Positions 8,119 to 15,871 of a stretch of DNA of 64,000 bases are shown here, in pieces. This DNA comes from CAZRUM01 sp964603435. GTDB taxonomy: Bacteria; Patescibacteriota; Patescibacteriia; Magasanikbacterales; UBA922. The notes beneath the pieces were generated by a model. The model did not search any database. It was not told the DNA's origin and saw only the letters and a list, made by a program, of their open reading frames with translations. Position numbers and translations under genes: made by a program. Numbering within the stretch: position 1 is the first letter of the stretch; the number at the start of each line of letters is the position of its first letter. The DNA lies in contig CAZRUM010000001.1 in assembly GCA_964603435.1 (NCBI GenBank), forward strand, positions 22,351 through 86,350. The letters run 5' to 3'.

Positions 8119-10950
8119 ATGAAAACCAATATAAAAATATTTTTTTTATTTATATTAGCATTTTTTTTGATACCTTCTTTTGCGTCAGCACAAACAGGAT
8201 CTAGTCCTATTTTTAGCTTCGCAGTTATTTCTGACACACACGATGCAAATCAATGTGGCTCTAAACAAGGAAAATGGTCTGATATGGCAATTGAAATAAT
8301 TAACACACGAAAACCAGATTTTGTTATAGGTGTTGGAGATTTAGTAGCTGGTGGAGGAAGTTGCCCTAACGGTGGAAATGGAATTGAAAAACAATTAGAA
8401 GAATTCAAAAAGGTCTATCTTGATAAACTAAATGTACCTTTCATCCCAATGGCCGGCAATCATGATTTTAGTACGGAGCCAACCCATGCCAAAACAGCTT
8501 GGAATAATTTTTGGAATAGCAATAAAAATAAAGTATTATCCAATGGAAGTTTTTCTGGATATCCCAGATCATATACCTTTACACACAAGGGAATAAAATT
8601 TGATATTTTAGATTATTATGGCAACTACGGCTACAATACAGCTGAAAAACAATGGATAAAATCCAATGTAACCTCAGGAGACTTAGTCTTTAGACATGTC
8701 AATCCGTATGGAGTAACCAACGCTCATTTTGCCATGAGAAGTACTGGTAATATAAAGGATTATGAACAACTAACAGAATTACTAAAACAAAAAGGAGTCA
8801 AGGCTTTATTCTCAGGACATACCCATGGTTTTTATGAAGGAATTTGTGACAACCTACATTTTATAAACACAGGTTCACTAGGTGCAAGAAGTATGGAATA
8901 TGCAGAAGGTATCCCCTCTGAATTCCAAAAAAAACAAGCTTTTGTTTGGGTAGACGTTTTATCTGGTGGAGCTATTGATGTTTCTTTTTACTATTACAAC
9001 GGAACAGGATTAGTAAAATTTGATAAAACCAACTTTCCTAAAACAATTGAAGCAAAAAAAATTACTAGAACTAAAGATGGAAAAACTTTTTATGAAGGTG
9101 TTGCAGCAACATGTAAAAGAGTAGATTCACTCGTACAAACAGCTGGTAGTCAAAAAATCTTAATGATCGGAGACTCTCATTCTGCACATTATTTTTACGG
9201 AAAACATTTACACAAACTTATTAGAGAAGCTGGTTTTCAAGTAAAATTATACGGTATTGGTGGAACTACTTCTAAAAGTTGGATGTCTGGTAAAAAAGGA
9301 ACAGGGAAACTCATATCAAGTGTTCATGCTGACGAGCAAGGAATCATTACGCCCCTACCAACTGGAGAGACGTACACACTTAAAAACCTAAAAGAAACTT
9401 ACAAACCAGATACGGTTATTATTTCATTAGGAAGTAATGAAGTCCCAAAAGAAGACTCTTTTTTCTCCACTTTTGATGCCCCATTAGCAGAAATAGCTGC
9501 TACAGGTGCGAAATGTTATTGGGTTGGTCCTCCAAAAATCACAAGAAAAGGTTTTGAAAAATTTCAAGAAACCTCTACTAAAATAAAAGCAATAGCTGAA
9601 AGCAAGGGGTGTACATTTATTGATTCTATTCCACTAAGTGATGACAGTCTTCTAAAAGCCGACGGGATTCATTATACTCAGCCCGGTGGAGAACAATGGG
9701 CAGCAAAAGTATTTGCACAATTAAATTTAACACAAAATCTAATCTATAGCACAAGCAAATCTGTCATAAGTCAAATGACTATAGATGAAGTGAAAGAATT
9801 ATTGAGAACACCATCCACAAAAATAACTATACCTGGTCTAAATTTCTCCACAAAAGAAGAAGTCTCCAAAATGGTAACTGATGAAAACGGAAATTTTTAT
9901 ATTCATATACCATTTTTAGCAGAATATCTCGTTGCCATTTATAAATATGGTATTATAGCTGGTGGAGTAATTGCCATTGTCATGTTGGTGATCCAGGGTT
10001 TTAGTTTGGTAACATCTGGAGGAAATTCTACAAAAACAAGTGAAGCCAAGAAAAAAATTGGTAACTTAGCGATTGGTTTTCTATTACTAATCGGATCATA
10101 TTTAATACTTTATATAATAAACCCCCAACTTCTAACTTTAAAAAGTTTAAAGGTGCTTTATGTAAAAGAACTCACAGTAGATGCGGCCATGGAAAATACT
10201 GATATGCCAGATGGTGGACCAATCATACAATTTGGAGGGGCAAATATACAATTCAATAACACAGAAATTGATGGACTCAAAAAGAAAAGTGATTATAATT
10301 GCTCTCCTCAAGATATTGCTGATGTTGGACATGCTTATGGTCAAGCTGGTATTTGCCTTCGACCAAAAACTTGTGCGTCTACTATTTCTTTTTTATTAAA
10401 TAGAGCTGGTTGTAAAAAAAAAGATGGCAGTGAATTTACTGGTATTACTTCTTCAAAAGCCTTGGGAGGATTGACAGAACAAGAGATGGGTTGGATAAAA
10501 AAAGACATAAGACAAATGAAACCGGATCAACTAAAAAATTTGCCGGTTGGTGTTTTATTTAAACCACTACATCACTCTGGTTTGCACATAGGGAAGGGTA
10601 AGATGGTAGAATCATCTTATGGTATAACACCTCTTATTGAATTTTCAAAACCAAAATCACTTTGGAAACAGATAAAAACTAATTTACCAACTTTAACAGG
10701 TATAAATAACCGTCCTAATGATTTAGAAAAAATCAAAGCAATAGATAAAGCTACACTTATACCAAATAACAACTGTCCTATACACGCAGAAAATTCTCAA
10801 AAATATCCAAAATTATGTGAATATTGCGACGCTATCCCGAAGCTATCCCCCACATTAGGTCCTCAAGGCAACGGCTATATAAATCATTATCTTTTTGAAA
10901 GTGGTGTGACAAGAATGGACCAATTTGATTTTCTATATTACAAACCCTAA
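8119..10950 (+). CDS. metallophosphoesterase + SGNH + VirB2/TrbC-like module + NlpC/P60-like protein
   Basis: A 943-aa secreted or membrane protein with a signal peptide (about 1-24). About 30-310 form a calcineurin-like metallophosphoesterase with SDTHD, GVGDLV, AGNHDF and SGHTHG motifs. About 345-540 form an SGNH hydrolase, with block I IGDSHS, block III SLGSNE and block V DGIHYTQPGG. About 570-690 form the same two-helix module as the preceding gene (PGLNF, IYKYGI, AGGV, TSGGN). About 740-870 look like an NlpC/P60 or amidase-type Cys/His domain (CASTISFL, then HHSGLHIGKG). The combination suggests cell-surface hydrolysis coupled to a secretion or pilus-like structure. Domain edges are approximate. 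A terminator follows at 10972. Confidence 0.82.
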   Translation: MKTNIKIFFLFILAFFLIPSFASAQTGSSPIFSFAVISDTHDANQCGSKQGKWSDMAIEIINTRKPDFVIGVGDLVAGGGSCPNGGNGIEKQLEEFKKVYLDKLNVPFIPMAGNHDFSTEPTHAKTAWNNFWNSNKNKVLSNGSFSGYPRSYTFTHKGIKFDILDYYGNYGYNTAEKQWIKSNVTSGDLVFRHVNPYGVTNAHFAMRSTGNIKDYEQLTELLKQKGVKALFSGHTHGFYEGICDNLHFINTGSLGARSMEYAEGIPSEFQKKQAFVWVDVLSGGAIDVSFYYYNGTGLVKFDKTNFPKTIEAKKITRTKDGKTFYEGVAATCKRVDSLVQTAGSQKILMIGDSHSAHYFYGKHLHKLIREAGFQVKLYGIGGTTSKSWMSGKKGTGKLISSVHADEQGIITPLPTGETYTLKNLKETYKPDTVIISLGSNEVPKEDSFFSTFDAPLAEIAATGAKCYWVGPPKITRKGFEKFQETSTKIKAIAESKGCTFIDSIPLSDDSLLKADGIHYTQPGGEQWAAKVFAQLNLTQNLIYSTSKSVISQMTIDEVKELLRTPSTKITIPGLNFSTKEEVSKMVTDENGNFYIHIPFLAEYLVAIYKYGIIAGGVIAIVMLVIQGFSLVTSGGNSTKTSEAKKKIGNLAIGFLLLIGSYLILYIINPQLLTLKSLKVLYVKELTVDAAMENTDMPDGGPIIQFGGANIQFNNTEIDGLKKKSDYNCSPQDIADVGHAYGQAGICLRPKTCASTISFLLNRAGCKKKDGSEFTGITSSKALGGLTEQEMGWIKKDIRQMKPDQLKNLPVGVLFKPLHHSGLHIGKGKMVESSYGITPLIEFSKPKSLWKQIKTNLPTLTGINNRPNDLEKIKAIDKATLIPNNNCPIHAENSQKYPKLCEYCDAIPKLSPTLGPQGNGYINHYLFESGVTRMDQFDFLYYKP

Positions 10951-10971
10951 TTAAAATAATTAAAAAAACAA

Positions 10972-11040
10972 AAACCGCCCCTTTCCTCCTTGCTTTATTT
11001 CTAAAACTTTAGAAACAAGGCAAGTTGTGGGCGGTTTTTA
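10972..11040. terminator. bidirectional rho-independent terminator
   Basis: An ACCGCCC arm pairs with GGGCGGT, with an inner pairing around the tgcttt/acaaggca segment. There is an A-run on the left and a T-run on the right, so it can end both the plus-strand secretion-like operon and the minus-strand small gene that converges on it. Confidence 0.8.
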
Positions 11041-11043
11041 TAC

Positions 11044-11092
11044 TACCCACAACTCTCGAATGAGCCAGGAGGCTCGATGAGGATGTTGTGGG
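11044..11092. other. nested stem-loop followed by G9 tract
   Basis: CCCACAAC pairs with GTTGTGGG, and an inner GAGCC/GGCTC hairpin lies within. Nine consecutive G follow on the plus strand. It sits just past the minus-strand GC-rich gene stop, so it could be a processing or termination structure for that transcript. Confidence 0.5.
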
Positions 11093-11125
11093 GGGGGGTG
11101 GTGTGAGATAGCACCAACAAAGAAA

Positions 11126-11332
11126 CTACTGAGTGGGGAGGACGGCGACCTGGGAGGTCTCGACCTGGGGGACGAAGACCTTTTTCTTCACGAAACCTCT
11201 TTGCGGGTACTTGATCCTGTGATCAGATACCCCCATTCCCTGCGCTCTCTCCGCCGTAGTGAGAAAACCTCCACTACCAGTATCTACGCTCACAGTACGA
11301 ATGTCTGTCATTTTTACCTTGCTTCCTGACAT
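11126..11332 (-). CDS. small GC-rich hypothetical protein (GC cassette 1)
   Basis: Not recognised; 68 aa from the ATG at 11332, or 61 aa from the ATG at 11311, which has AAGG five bases upstream and may be the better start. GC content and codon choice (GTC, CTC, CCC, ACC) are clearly unlike the AT-rich neighbours. There is no membrane segment; the middle is basic. A near-consensus sigma-70 promoter lies at 11402-11430 and strong hairpins follow the stop, so it looks like a single-gene transcription unit. Foreign origin is inferred from composition. A shadow ORF of a non-coding GC-rich insert is the alternative. Confidence 0.5.
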   Translation of the reverse strand: MSGSKVKMTDIRTVSVDTGSGGFLTTAERAQGMGVSDHRIKYPQRGFVKKKVFVPQVETSQVAVLPTQ

Positions 11333-11401
11333 TTACAACAGCCCTTCACTGACCCCACACATGTGGAATAAGCAAAAAAGCCTTCACCAAAACTTCGTCA
11401 A

Positions 11402-11430
11402 ATATTATCATAAAAAAAATCTCCTGTCAA
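11402..11430 (-). promoter_or_regulatory. sigma-70 promoter of GC cassette 1
   Basis: On the minus strand TTGACA (11430-11425), a 17-base spacer and TAATAT (11407-11402). The predicted start lies near 11395, about 60-85 bases before the possible start codons. Confidence 0.7.
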
Positions 11431-11441
11431 GACCAAAACAA

Positions 11442-11467
11442 AAGATTATCTCTGTGAGATAATCTTT
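11442..11467 (-). terminator. terminator of recG
   Basis: AAGATTATCTC and its perfect complement around a 3-base loop; on the minus strand it is followed by TTTTG. It lies 33 bp past the recG stop. Confidence 0.8.
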
Positions 11468-11499
11468 ATTTATATATTTTTAAATAAAAAACCAACAAC

Positions 11500-13614
11500 T
11501 TACTCCAAATGAACTCCACTTTCCCACTCTTTTACTTTATCCTTTAAGGCTGGATTTTGTTCAAAATCAGTACCTTTTGCCAAATCGCGAGATAATTTTA
11601 TAAGATCCATATCTTGCAGAGTTGCCATACGAAACCCTAACGATCCACTCTGATTTTTCCCATACACCTCCCCTGGTCCGCGGGTTTCAAGATCATATTC
11701 CGCCACTTTGAAACCATCGGTATTTTTTGAAAAGAAAGCTAATCTCTCAAGTGCTTTGTCATTGTCTGTATCTGTAAAAAGAAAACAATAGGACTGATAC
11801 ACACTTCTCCCCACTCGCCCACGAAACTGATGAAGCTGAGCTAAACCAAATCTCTCTGCGCCCTCTATCATCATTACACTAGCATTAGGAATATCAACTC
11901 CAACTTCAATAACAGAGGTGGCAACTAAAATATCCAAATTCCCATTAGAAAAGTCGTTCATAACATCTTCTTTTGTTCGCGATTTTCCGCCCAAGGCGGA
12001 CCCGCCTCGAGCGGGCATTTTACCATGAAGAAATCCTACTTTTAATTTTGGAAAGATTTCTTTTGATAATTTTTCATATTCACTCATGACAGATTTCTTT
12101 TCGCTATCTTCATTTTCTATCAACGGACAAATCACAAACACCTGTCTCCCCTCACCCACCTGCGTTTCAATAAATTTATAAGCTTGGGTGCGTTTGTTTG
12201 GTGGAACAAATTTTGTCTCAATTGGTTTTCTGCCTTGTGGTAGTTGATTGATAATAGATAAATCTAAATCACCATAAAGAGTAAGAGCAAACGAACGTGG
12301 GATTGGTGTCGCTGTCATAGAGAGAAAATGTGGCATAGTATTTTCATCTCCCGACTTTTCACTAATAGTTTTTCTCTGTTCCACACCGAAGCGATGTTGT
12401 TCATCGACAATTACAAGTCCAAGATTTTTAAATTCAACCTTGTCTGACAACAGTGCATGTGTACCAACAACAACATCAACTTCCCCTTCTTTTATCTTTT
12501 TTATCACTTCCCTCTTCTGCCCTGCTTTTGTTTTTTCTGCAGATTCAAAACCAGAAATTACAGATTGGGTACGTGTAAAAATACTTATCTTTGCTTTATC
12601 ACCCAGGAGTTTTACGAACCCATCATAATGTTGCTTTGCCAAAATTTCTGTCGGCGCCATTATCACAGTCTGATTTTTATTCAAAATTGTGTTGTACATG
12701 TTAATTGCTGCGACCACAGTCTTACCAGAACCAACATCTCCCTCAAGTAAACGATTCATCGGTTCAGTATTTTCTAAATCTTTTAATATTTCCCAAGTAG
12801 ATACTTTTTGAGCTTTTGTTAATTCAAATGGTAAATTTCTAACAAATTCCTTAATATCTTTTTCTTGAAATTTTAATGGTATTGCATTTGATCTTTTTAG
12901 AGACTGACGAATCATCTCAGAGCGAAGCTGCATGATATAGAGCTCACCAAACTTAAGACGACGCTCTGATTGTTTTAGATCAACTTCGTCAACTGGAAAA
13001 TGGACCCCACGCACAGCGTCAGCTAGTGGAATTAAATCAGCCTTTTCTAAAATACTCTCTGGCAACCACTCCTCTATCACATCTACTTTATCTATAATTT
13101 GTTTGGTCAGAAAACGCAACTGCTTGTGAGAAATACCAGAAGTAAGATGATACATTGGTATAATTCTAGCGGTATGCGTTGTTTCTTTTTCTCCTCTCGC
13201 CTTTTGTCCTGTCTCTTTTTCATAATTAGGTGAAGTCATTTGCAAACCCATTTTACCATCACTAATTTTTCCAGATAAATATATTGTGTCCCCTGGTTTT
13301 ATTATTTTTTTTATAAATGGTTGCCCAAACCAAATAACCTTGAGTCTGCCAGACTCGTCAGTCACAATCGCATCAGTCATATTTGTCTTATTCTTCCACA
13401 AACGACGACTTTCAATTATTTCTACTTTGCCACGCACTGTCACCACTTCGCCCACTTCCAAATCATCAATCATCTTACATTTACTATAATCCTCATAACG
13501 AAAAGGTAAATAAAAAAACAGATCTTGGACACATCTAATACCAAGCTTTTTTAAAGTTTTATCTAACTTCTTTGCAATATGACTGATTTCTGAAATTGGT
13601 GTTTCTAATTTCAT
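11500..13614 (-). CDS. recG: ATP-dependent DNA helicase RecG
   Basis: Branch-migrating helicase that remodels stalled forks and Holliday junctions. The N-terminal wedge/OB domain (about 60-160) is followed by superfamily 2 motifs: GDVGSGKT (motif I), DEQHRFG (motif II), SMTATPIPR (motif III) and the C-terminal QFRGRVGRS motif. The ATG at 13614 is chosen because the frame upstream runs into the tRNA-Arg gene; this gives 704 aa, normal for RecG. Between LHGKM and DVMNDF the protein carries an extra segment, PARGGSALGGKSRTK, encoded by a GC-rich palindromic insert (about 11979-12020) absent from usual RecG. Confidence 0.95.
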   Translation of the reverse strand: MKLETPISEISHIAKKLDKTLKKLGIRCVQDLFFYLPFRYEDYSKCKMIDDLEVGEVVTVRGKVEIIESRRLWKNKTNMTDAIVTDESGRLKVIWFGQPFIKKIIKPGDTIYLSGKISDGKMGLQMTSPNYEKETGQKARGEKETTHTARIIPMYHLTSGISHKQLRFLTKQIIDKVDVIEEWLPESILEKADLIPLADAVRGVHFPVDEVDLKQSERRLKFGELYIMQLRSEMIRQSLKRSNAIPLKFQEKDIKEFVRNLPFELTKAQKVSTWEILKDLENTEPMNRLLEGDVGSGKTVVAAINMYNTILNKNQTVIMAPTEILAKQHYDGFVKLLGDKAKISIFTRTQSVISGFESAEKTKAGQKREVIKKIKEGEVDVVVGTHALLSDKVEFKNLGLVIVDEQHRFGVEQRKTISEKSGDENTMPHFLSMTATPIPRSFALTLYGDLDLSIINQLPQGRKPIETKFVPPNKRTQAYKFIETQVGEGRQVFVICPLIENEDSEKKSVMSEYEKLSKEIFPKLKVGFLHGKMPARGGSALGGKSRTKEDVMNDFSNGNLDILVATSVIEVGVDIPNASVMMIEGAERFGLAQLHQFRGRVGRSVYQSYCFLFTDTDNDKALERLAFFSKNTDGFKVAEYDLETRGPGEVYGKNQSGSLGFRMATLQDMDLIKLSRDLAKGTDFEQNPALKDKVKEWESGVHLE
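11979..12020 (-). repeat. palindromic protein-coding insert inside recG
   Basis: Two short GC-rich inverted repeats (TCCGCC/GGCGGA and a GCCCGCtcgaGGCGGG-like arm) lie in frame in recG and encode PARGGSALGGK. The composition differs sharply from the surrounding gene. It behaves like a mobile palindrome that tolerates being translated, as described for Rickettsia palindromic elements; relation to those is only by analogy. Confidence 0.6.
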
Positions 13615-13626
13615 AGTTGTATTGTA

Positions 13627-13655
13627 ACAAAAAACCTCCTGTTTGGGGAGGGTTA
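13627..13655 (-). terminator. terminator after tRNA-Arg
   Basis: On the minus strand an AACCCTCCC arm pairs with GGAGGTT and is followed by a T-run. It lies between the tRNA 3' end and the recG start, so recG probably depends on readthrough or another promoter. Confidence 0.65.
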
Positions 13656-13658
13656 CAG

Positions 13659-13730
13659 TGCTCTCGCTAGGAATCGAACCTAGATCATCGGTTCCGCAAA
13701 CCGACATTCTATCCGTTGAACTACGAGAGC
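13659..13730 (-). tRNA. tRNA-Arg (anticodon GCG)
   Basis: Cloverleaf on the minus strand: acceptor GCTCTCG/CGAGAGC, anticodon stem TCGGT/ACCGA with loop TTGCGGA giving anticodon GCG, and T arm CTAGG/CCTAG with TTCGATT. The discriminator is A and CCA is not encoded. GCG rather than the usual ACG (read as ICG) is uncommon for bacterial arginine CGN decoding. Confidence 0.93.
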
Positions 13731-13780
13731 ATATAAAACGAGAATATTATAGTATAAATATCAAAATAAGTCAAGAATAA

Positions 13781-13806
13781 AACCATCCTATATAGGATGG
13801 TTTCTA
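13781..13806 (-). terminator. terminator of the 13822 gene
   Basis: AACCATCCTA/TAGGATGGTT perfect stem followed on the minus strand by a T-rich run. A nearly identical stem recurs after relA (26779). Confidence 0.75.
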
Positions 13807-13821
13807 TTATATAGATTCTGG

Positions 13822-14328
13822 TTAGTGTATCCTCCAATTTCTCGCAGCCCTATCACTAAGTGGCTCTTCTTCTTTTTCAAAGTCTTCTTCTAAGAATTCT
13901 CGCAAGGTATGCTTCACTTCTATAGGGTTGGTATCAAGTAATGGAATCGTAATTCTAGGACGCATAACCCCTTTTGGTTCTAAATATAAGGTCTTTACGT
14001 CTGGTGGACTATAGATAATATAAAAATTCTCTAATTCTGAATAAGCAAAAAAACGACTACCCAAAATAATACCTAATTCTGTAATTTGAAATAAAACTTG
14101 TGGGGGTGTTTGGTGACTTTGTAAAAACAAAATGATAGATGACAAAATAATAATAAGAGCAAACAAAAAATTACCCGACACCATACCATAAATAACCAAC
14201 CCCAGACCTAATGTAATCATCAAAAAATACCACAATCTACCACGATCAGAATGTTGTTCATATTCTTGAATTGTCCACTCATGCAAGGTGTCTCCCAAGA
14301 GTGTTTGTTCTGTTATTTTTTCAGGCAT
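13822..14328 (-). CDS. two-helix membrane protein with C-terminal soluble domain, 168 aa
   Basis: No firm family. A short cytoplasmic N-terminus (LHEW motif) is followed by two adjacent hydrophobic helices (about residues 34-72) in a hairpin. A beta-rich domain then carries a pattern like bacterial PH/YcxB-type domains (about 75-140), and the tail is acidic. The protein is likely a small inner-membrane protein with a cytosolic sensory or binding domain. It is transcribed divergently from the LCP gene; the two promoters are about 10 bp apart. Confidence 0.75.
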   Translation of the reverse strand: MPEKITEQTLLGDTLHEWTIQEYEQHSDRGRLWYFLMITLGLGLVIYGMVSGNFLFALIIILSSIILFLQSHQTPPQVLFQITELGIILGSRFFAYSELENFYIIYSPPDVKTLYLEPKGVMRPRITIPLLDTNPIEVKHTLREFLEEDFEKEEEPLSDRAARNWRIH

Positions 14329-14370
14329 ATGTTTCTAAAAAATAATGGCTAAAATAAGCTAGATATAGTC

Positions 14371-14398
14371 ATTATACCAAAAAAACAAGATAGCCACA
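14371..14398 (-). promoter_or_regulatory. promoter of the 13822 membrane-protein gene
   Basis: On the minus strand TTGTGG, a 16-base spacer and TATAAT. Downstream in the leader (14347-14360) lies AGCTTATTTTAGCC, one of several similar palindromes in leaders of this window. Confidence 0.55.
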
Positions 14399-14405
14399 AG
14401 GAATA

Positions 14406-14434
14406 TTGCCAAAAACCTCTAAATAGTCTATAAT
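14406..14434 (+). promoter_or_regulatory. promoter of the LCP gene, near leaderless
   Basis: TTGCCA, a 17-base spacer and TATAAT. The -10 ends 8 bases before the ATG at 14443, so the transcript should start at or within 2-3 bases of the start codon. Confidence 0.7.
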
Positions 14435-14442
14435 ATGCCCAT

Positions 14443-15870
14443 ATGGAAGCTGGAAATGTAAATTTCATACATAATCAGGGTTTTAAACAAGACGAACCGC
14501 CAAGATCAAAACGTTGGCTTTTTTTAATTTTAGTTCTATTTATTCTTTTTACTGCCGGCTGTATTACTAGACAAATCGTAGGAGAATACGAACCACAAGA
14601 TCCTGGACAATATGACCCCATAACTCTTGAACCAAAAAGCCCAGATGGCTTATTTAAAAAACTCAGCCATTTTGTTTTTTCCAAAGAAAACAATTTAGAA
14701 GGTTACAGCAAAGACAGAATCAATTTACTCTTACTTGGTATGGGAGGAATTGGTCATGACGGACCATTTTTAACAGATACTATTATTATCGCCAGTATAA
14801 AACCTTCCACTGGTCAAATTGCCATGATCTCTATCCCTCGTGATTTGGGAGTAAAAATTCCTGGTCATGATTGGGGTAAAATTAATAACGCCAATGCTTA
14901 TGGTGAAGCTAAAAAAAGCGGTACTGGCGGAAAATTGGCCACAGAAGTAATTGAAAAAACTTTTGATATAGATATTCATTATTATGCTCGTGTTGATTTC
15001 AAGGCTTTTGAAGAAATTATTGATGAAGTTGGTGGTCTAACTATAAATGTAGATCGCGGTTTTGAAGACCCTATGTACCCAGCTGAAAATTATGAATACC
15101 AAACTTTGGATTTTTCTGCTGGAATACAAACTATGTATGGTGAGAGAGCTTTGCAGTTTGTCCGCTCTCGTCATGGTAATAATGGTGAAGGTTCTGACTT
15201 TGCCCGCGCTCGTCGCCAACAAAAAGTTTTGTTTGCTTTAAAAGAAAAAATATTATCATTTTCCACATTAATAAACCCTTTAAAAATAAACAACATTAAA
15301 AATAGTTTAGAGCGCCATATTACGACAGATATGGATTTTGCCGATATTATGGCTTTTGTAAAATTAATCAAAGAATTGGATACCAGCTCTATTATTACTA
15401 TGGTATTGGATGATAGTCCAACCAACTTTTTGGACAACGGCTATACAGCTGGTGGGTCTTTTATCCTGACTCCTAAAACTGGCAATTTTGATGACATCAG
15501 CAATATGATTGAAAATATCTTTGCAAAAGAAAAAACAAACAATGACACACCAAAACAAGACAAACCACAAATTGACTATTCTTATGCTAATATTGAAATT
15601 CAAAATGGCACCTGGTCCGTTGGTATGGCAGCCCGCATGAGAAAAAGATTAGAAGATAAAAATTTTTATATAGAAACCATTGGTAACGCCGAAGAAAAAC
15701 CAATTGAAACAAGTGGAATATTTAAACTTTCGGACAAGAATGTTAGTGATATTGTCAGTGCTTTGCAAACAGAACTTCACATCCCAGTAAAAGAGTATCC
15801 CCCAAAAAACGTGCAAGCAACCAGTACAACTGATATACTAGTCTTAATAGGAAATGACATAACAGAATAA
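14443..15870 (+). CDS. LytR-CpsA-Psr (LCP) family cell-wall glycopolymer ligase
   Basis: LCP proteins transfer polyprenyl-linked glycopolymers to peptidoglycan or other envelope acceptors. An N-terminal cytoplasmic segment and one membrane helix (about residues 24-44) precede the LCP domain (about 85-300), with LLLLGMGG, the acidic/Thr motif TDTIIIASI, ISIPRDL and the FVRSRHGNNGEG motif with its conserved arginines. A C-terminal LytR_C-type domain (about 385-475) follows. It is probably monocistronic or co-transcribed with der, 1 bp downstream. It argues for a wall or glycan coat. Confidence 0.92.
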   Translation: MEAGNVNFIHNQGFKQDEPPRSKRWLFLILVLFILFTAGCITRQIVGEYEPQDPGQYDPITLEPKSPDGLFKKLSHFVFSKENNLEGYSKDRINLLLLGMGGIGHDGPFLTDTIIIASIKPSTGQIAMISIPRDLGVKIPGHDWGKINNANAYGEAKKSGTGGKLATEVIEKTFDIDIHYYARVDFKAFEEIIDEVGGLTINVDRGFEDPMYPAENYEYQTLDFSAGIQTMYGERALQFVRSRHGNNGEGSDFARARRQQKVLFALKEKILSFSTLINPLKINNIKNSLERHITTDMDFADIMAFVKLIKELDTSSIITMVLDDSPTNFLDNGYTAGGSFILTPKTGNFDDISNMIENIFAKEKTNNDTPKQDKPQIDYSYANIEIQNGTWSVGMAARMRKRLEDKNFYIETIGNAEEKPIETSGIFKLSDKNVSDIVSALQTELHIPVKEYPPKNVQATSTTDILVLIGNDITE

Positions 15871-15871
15871 T

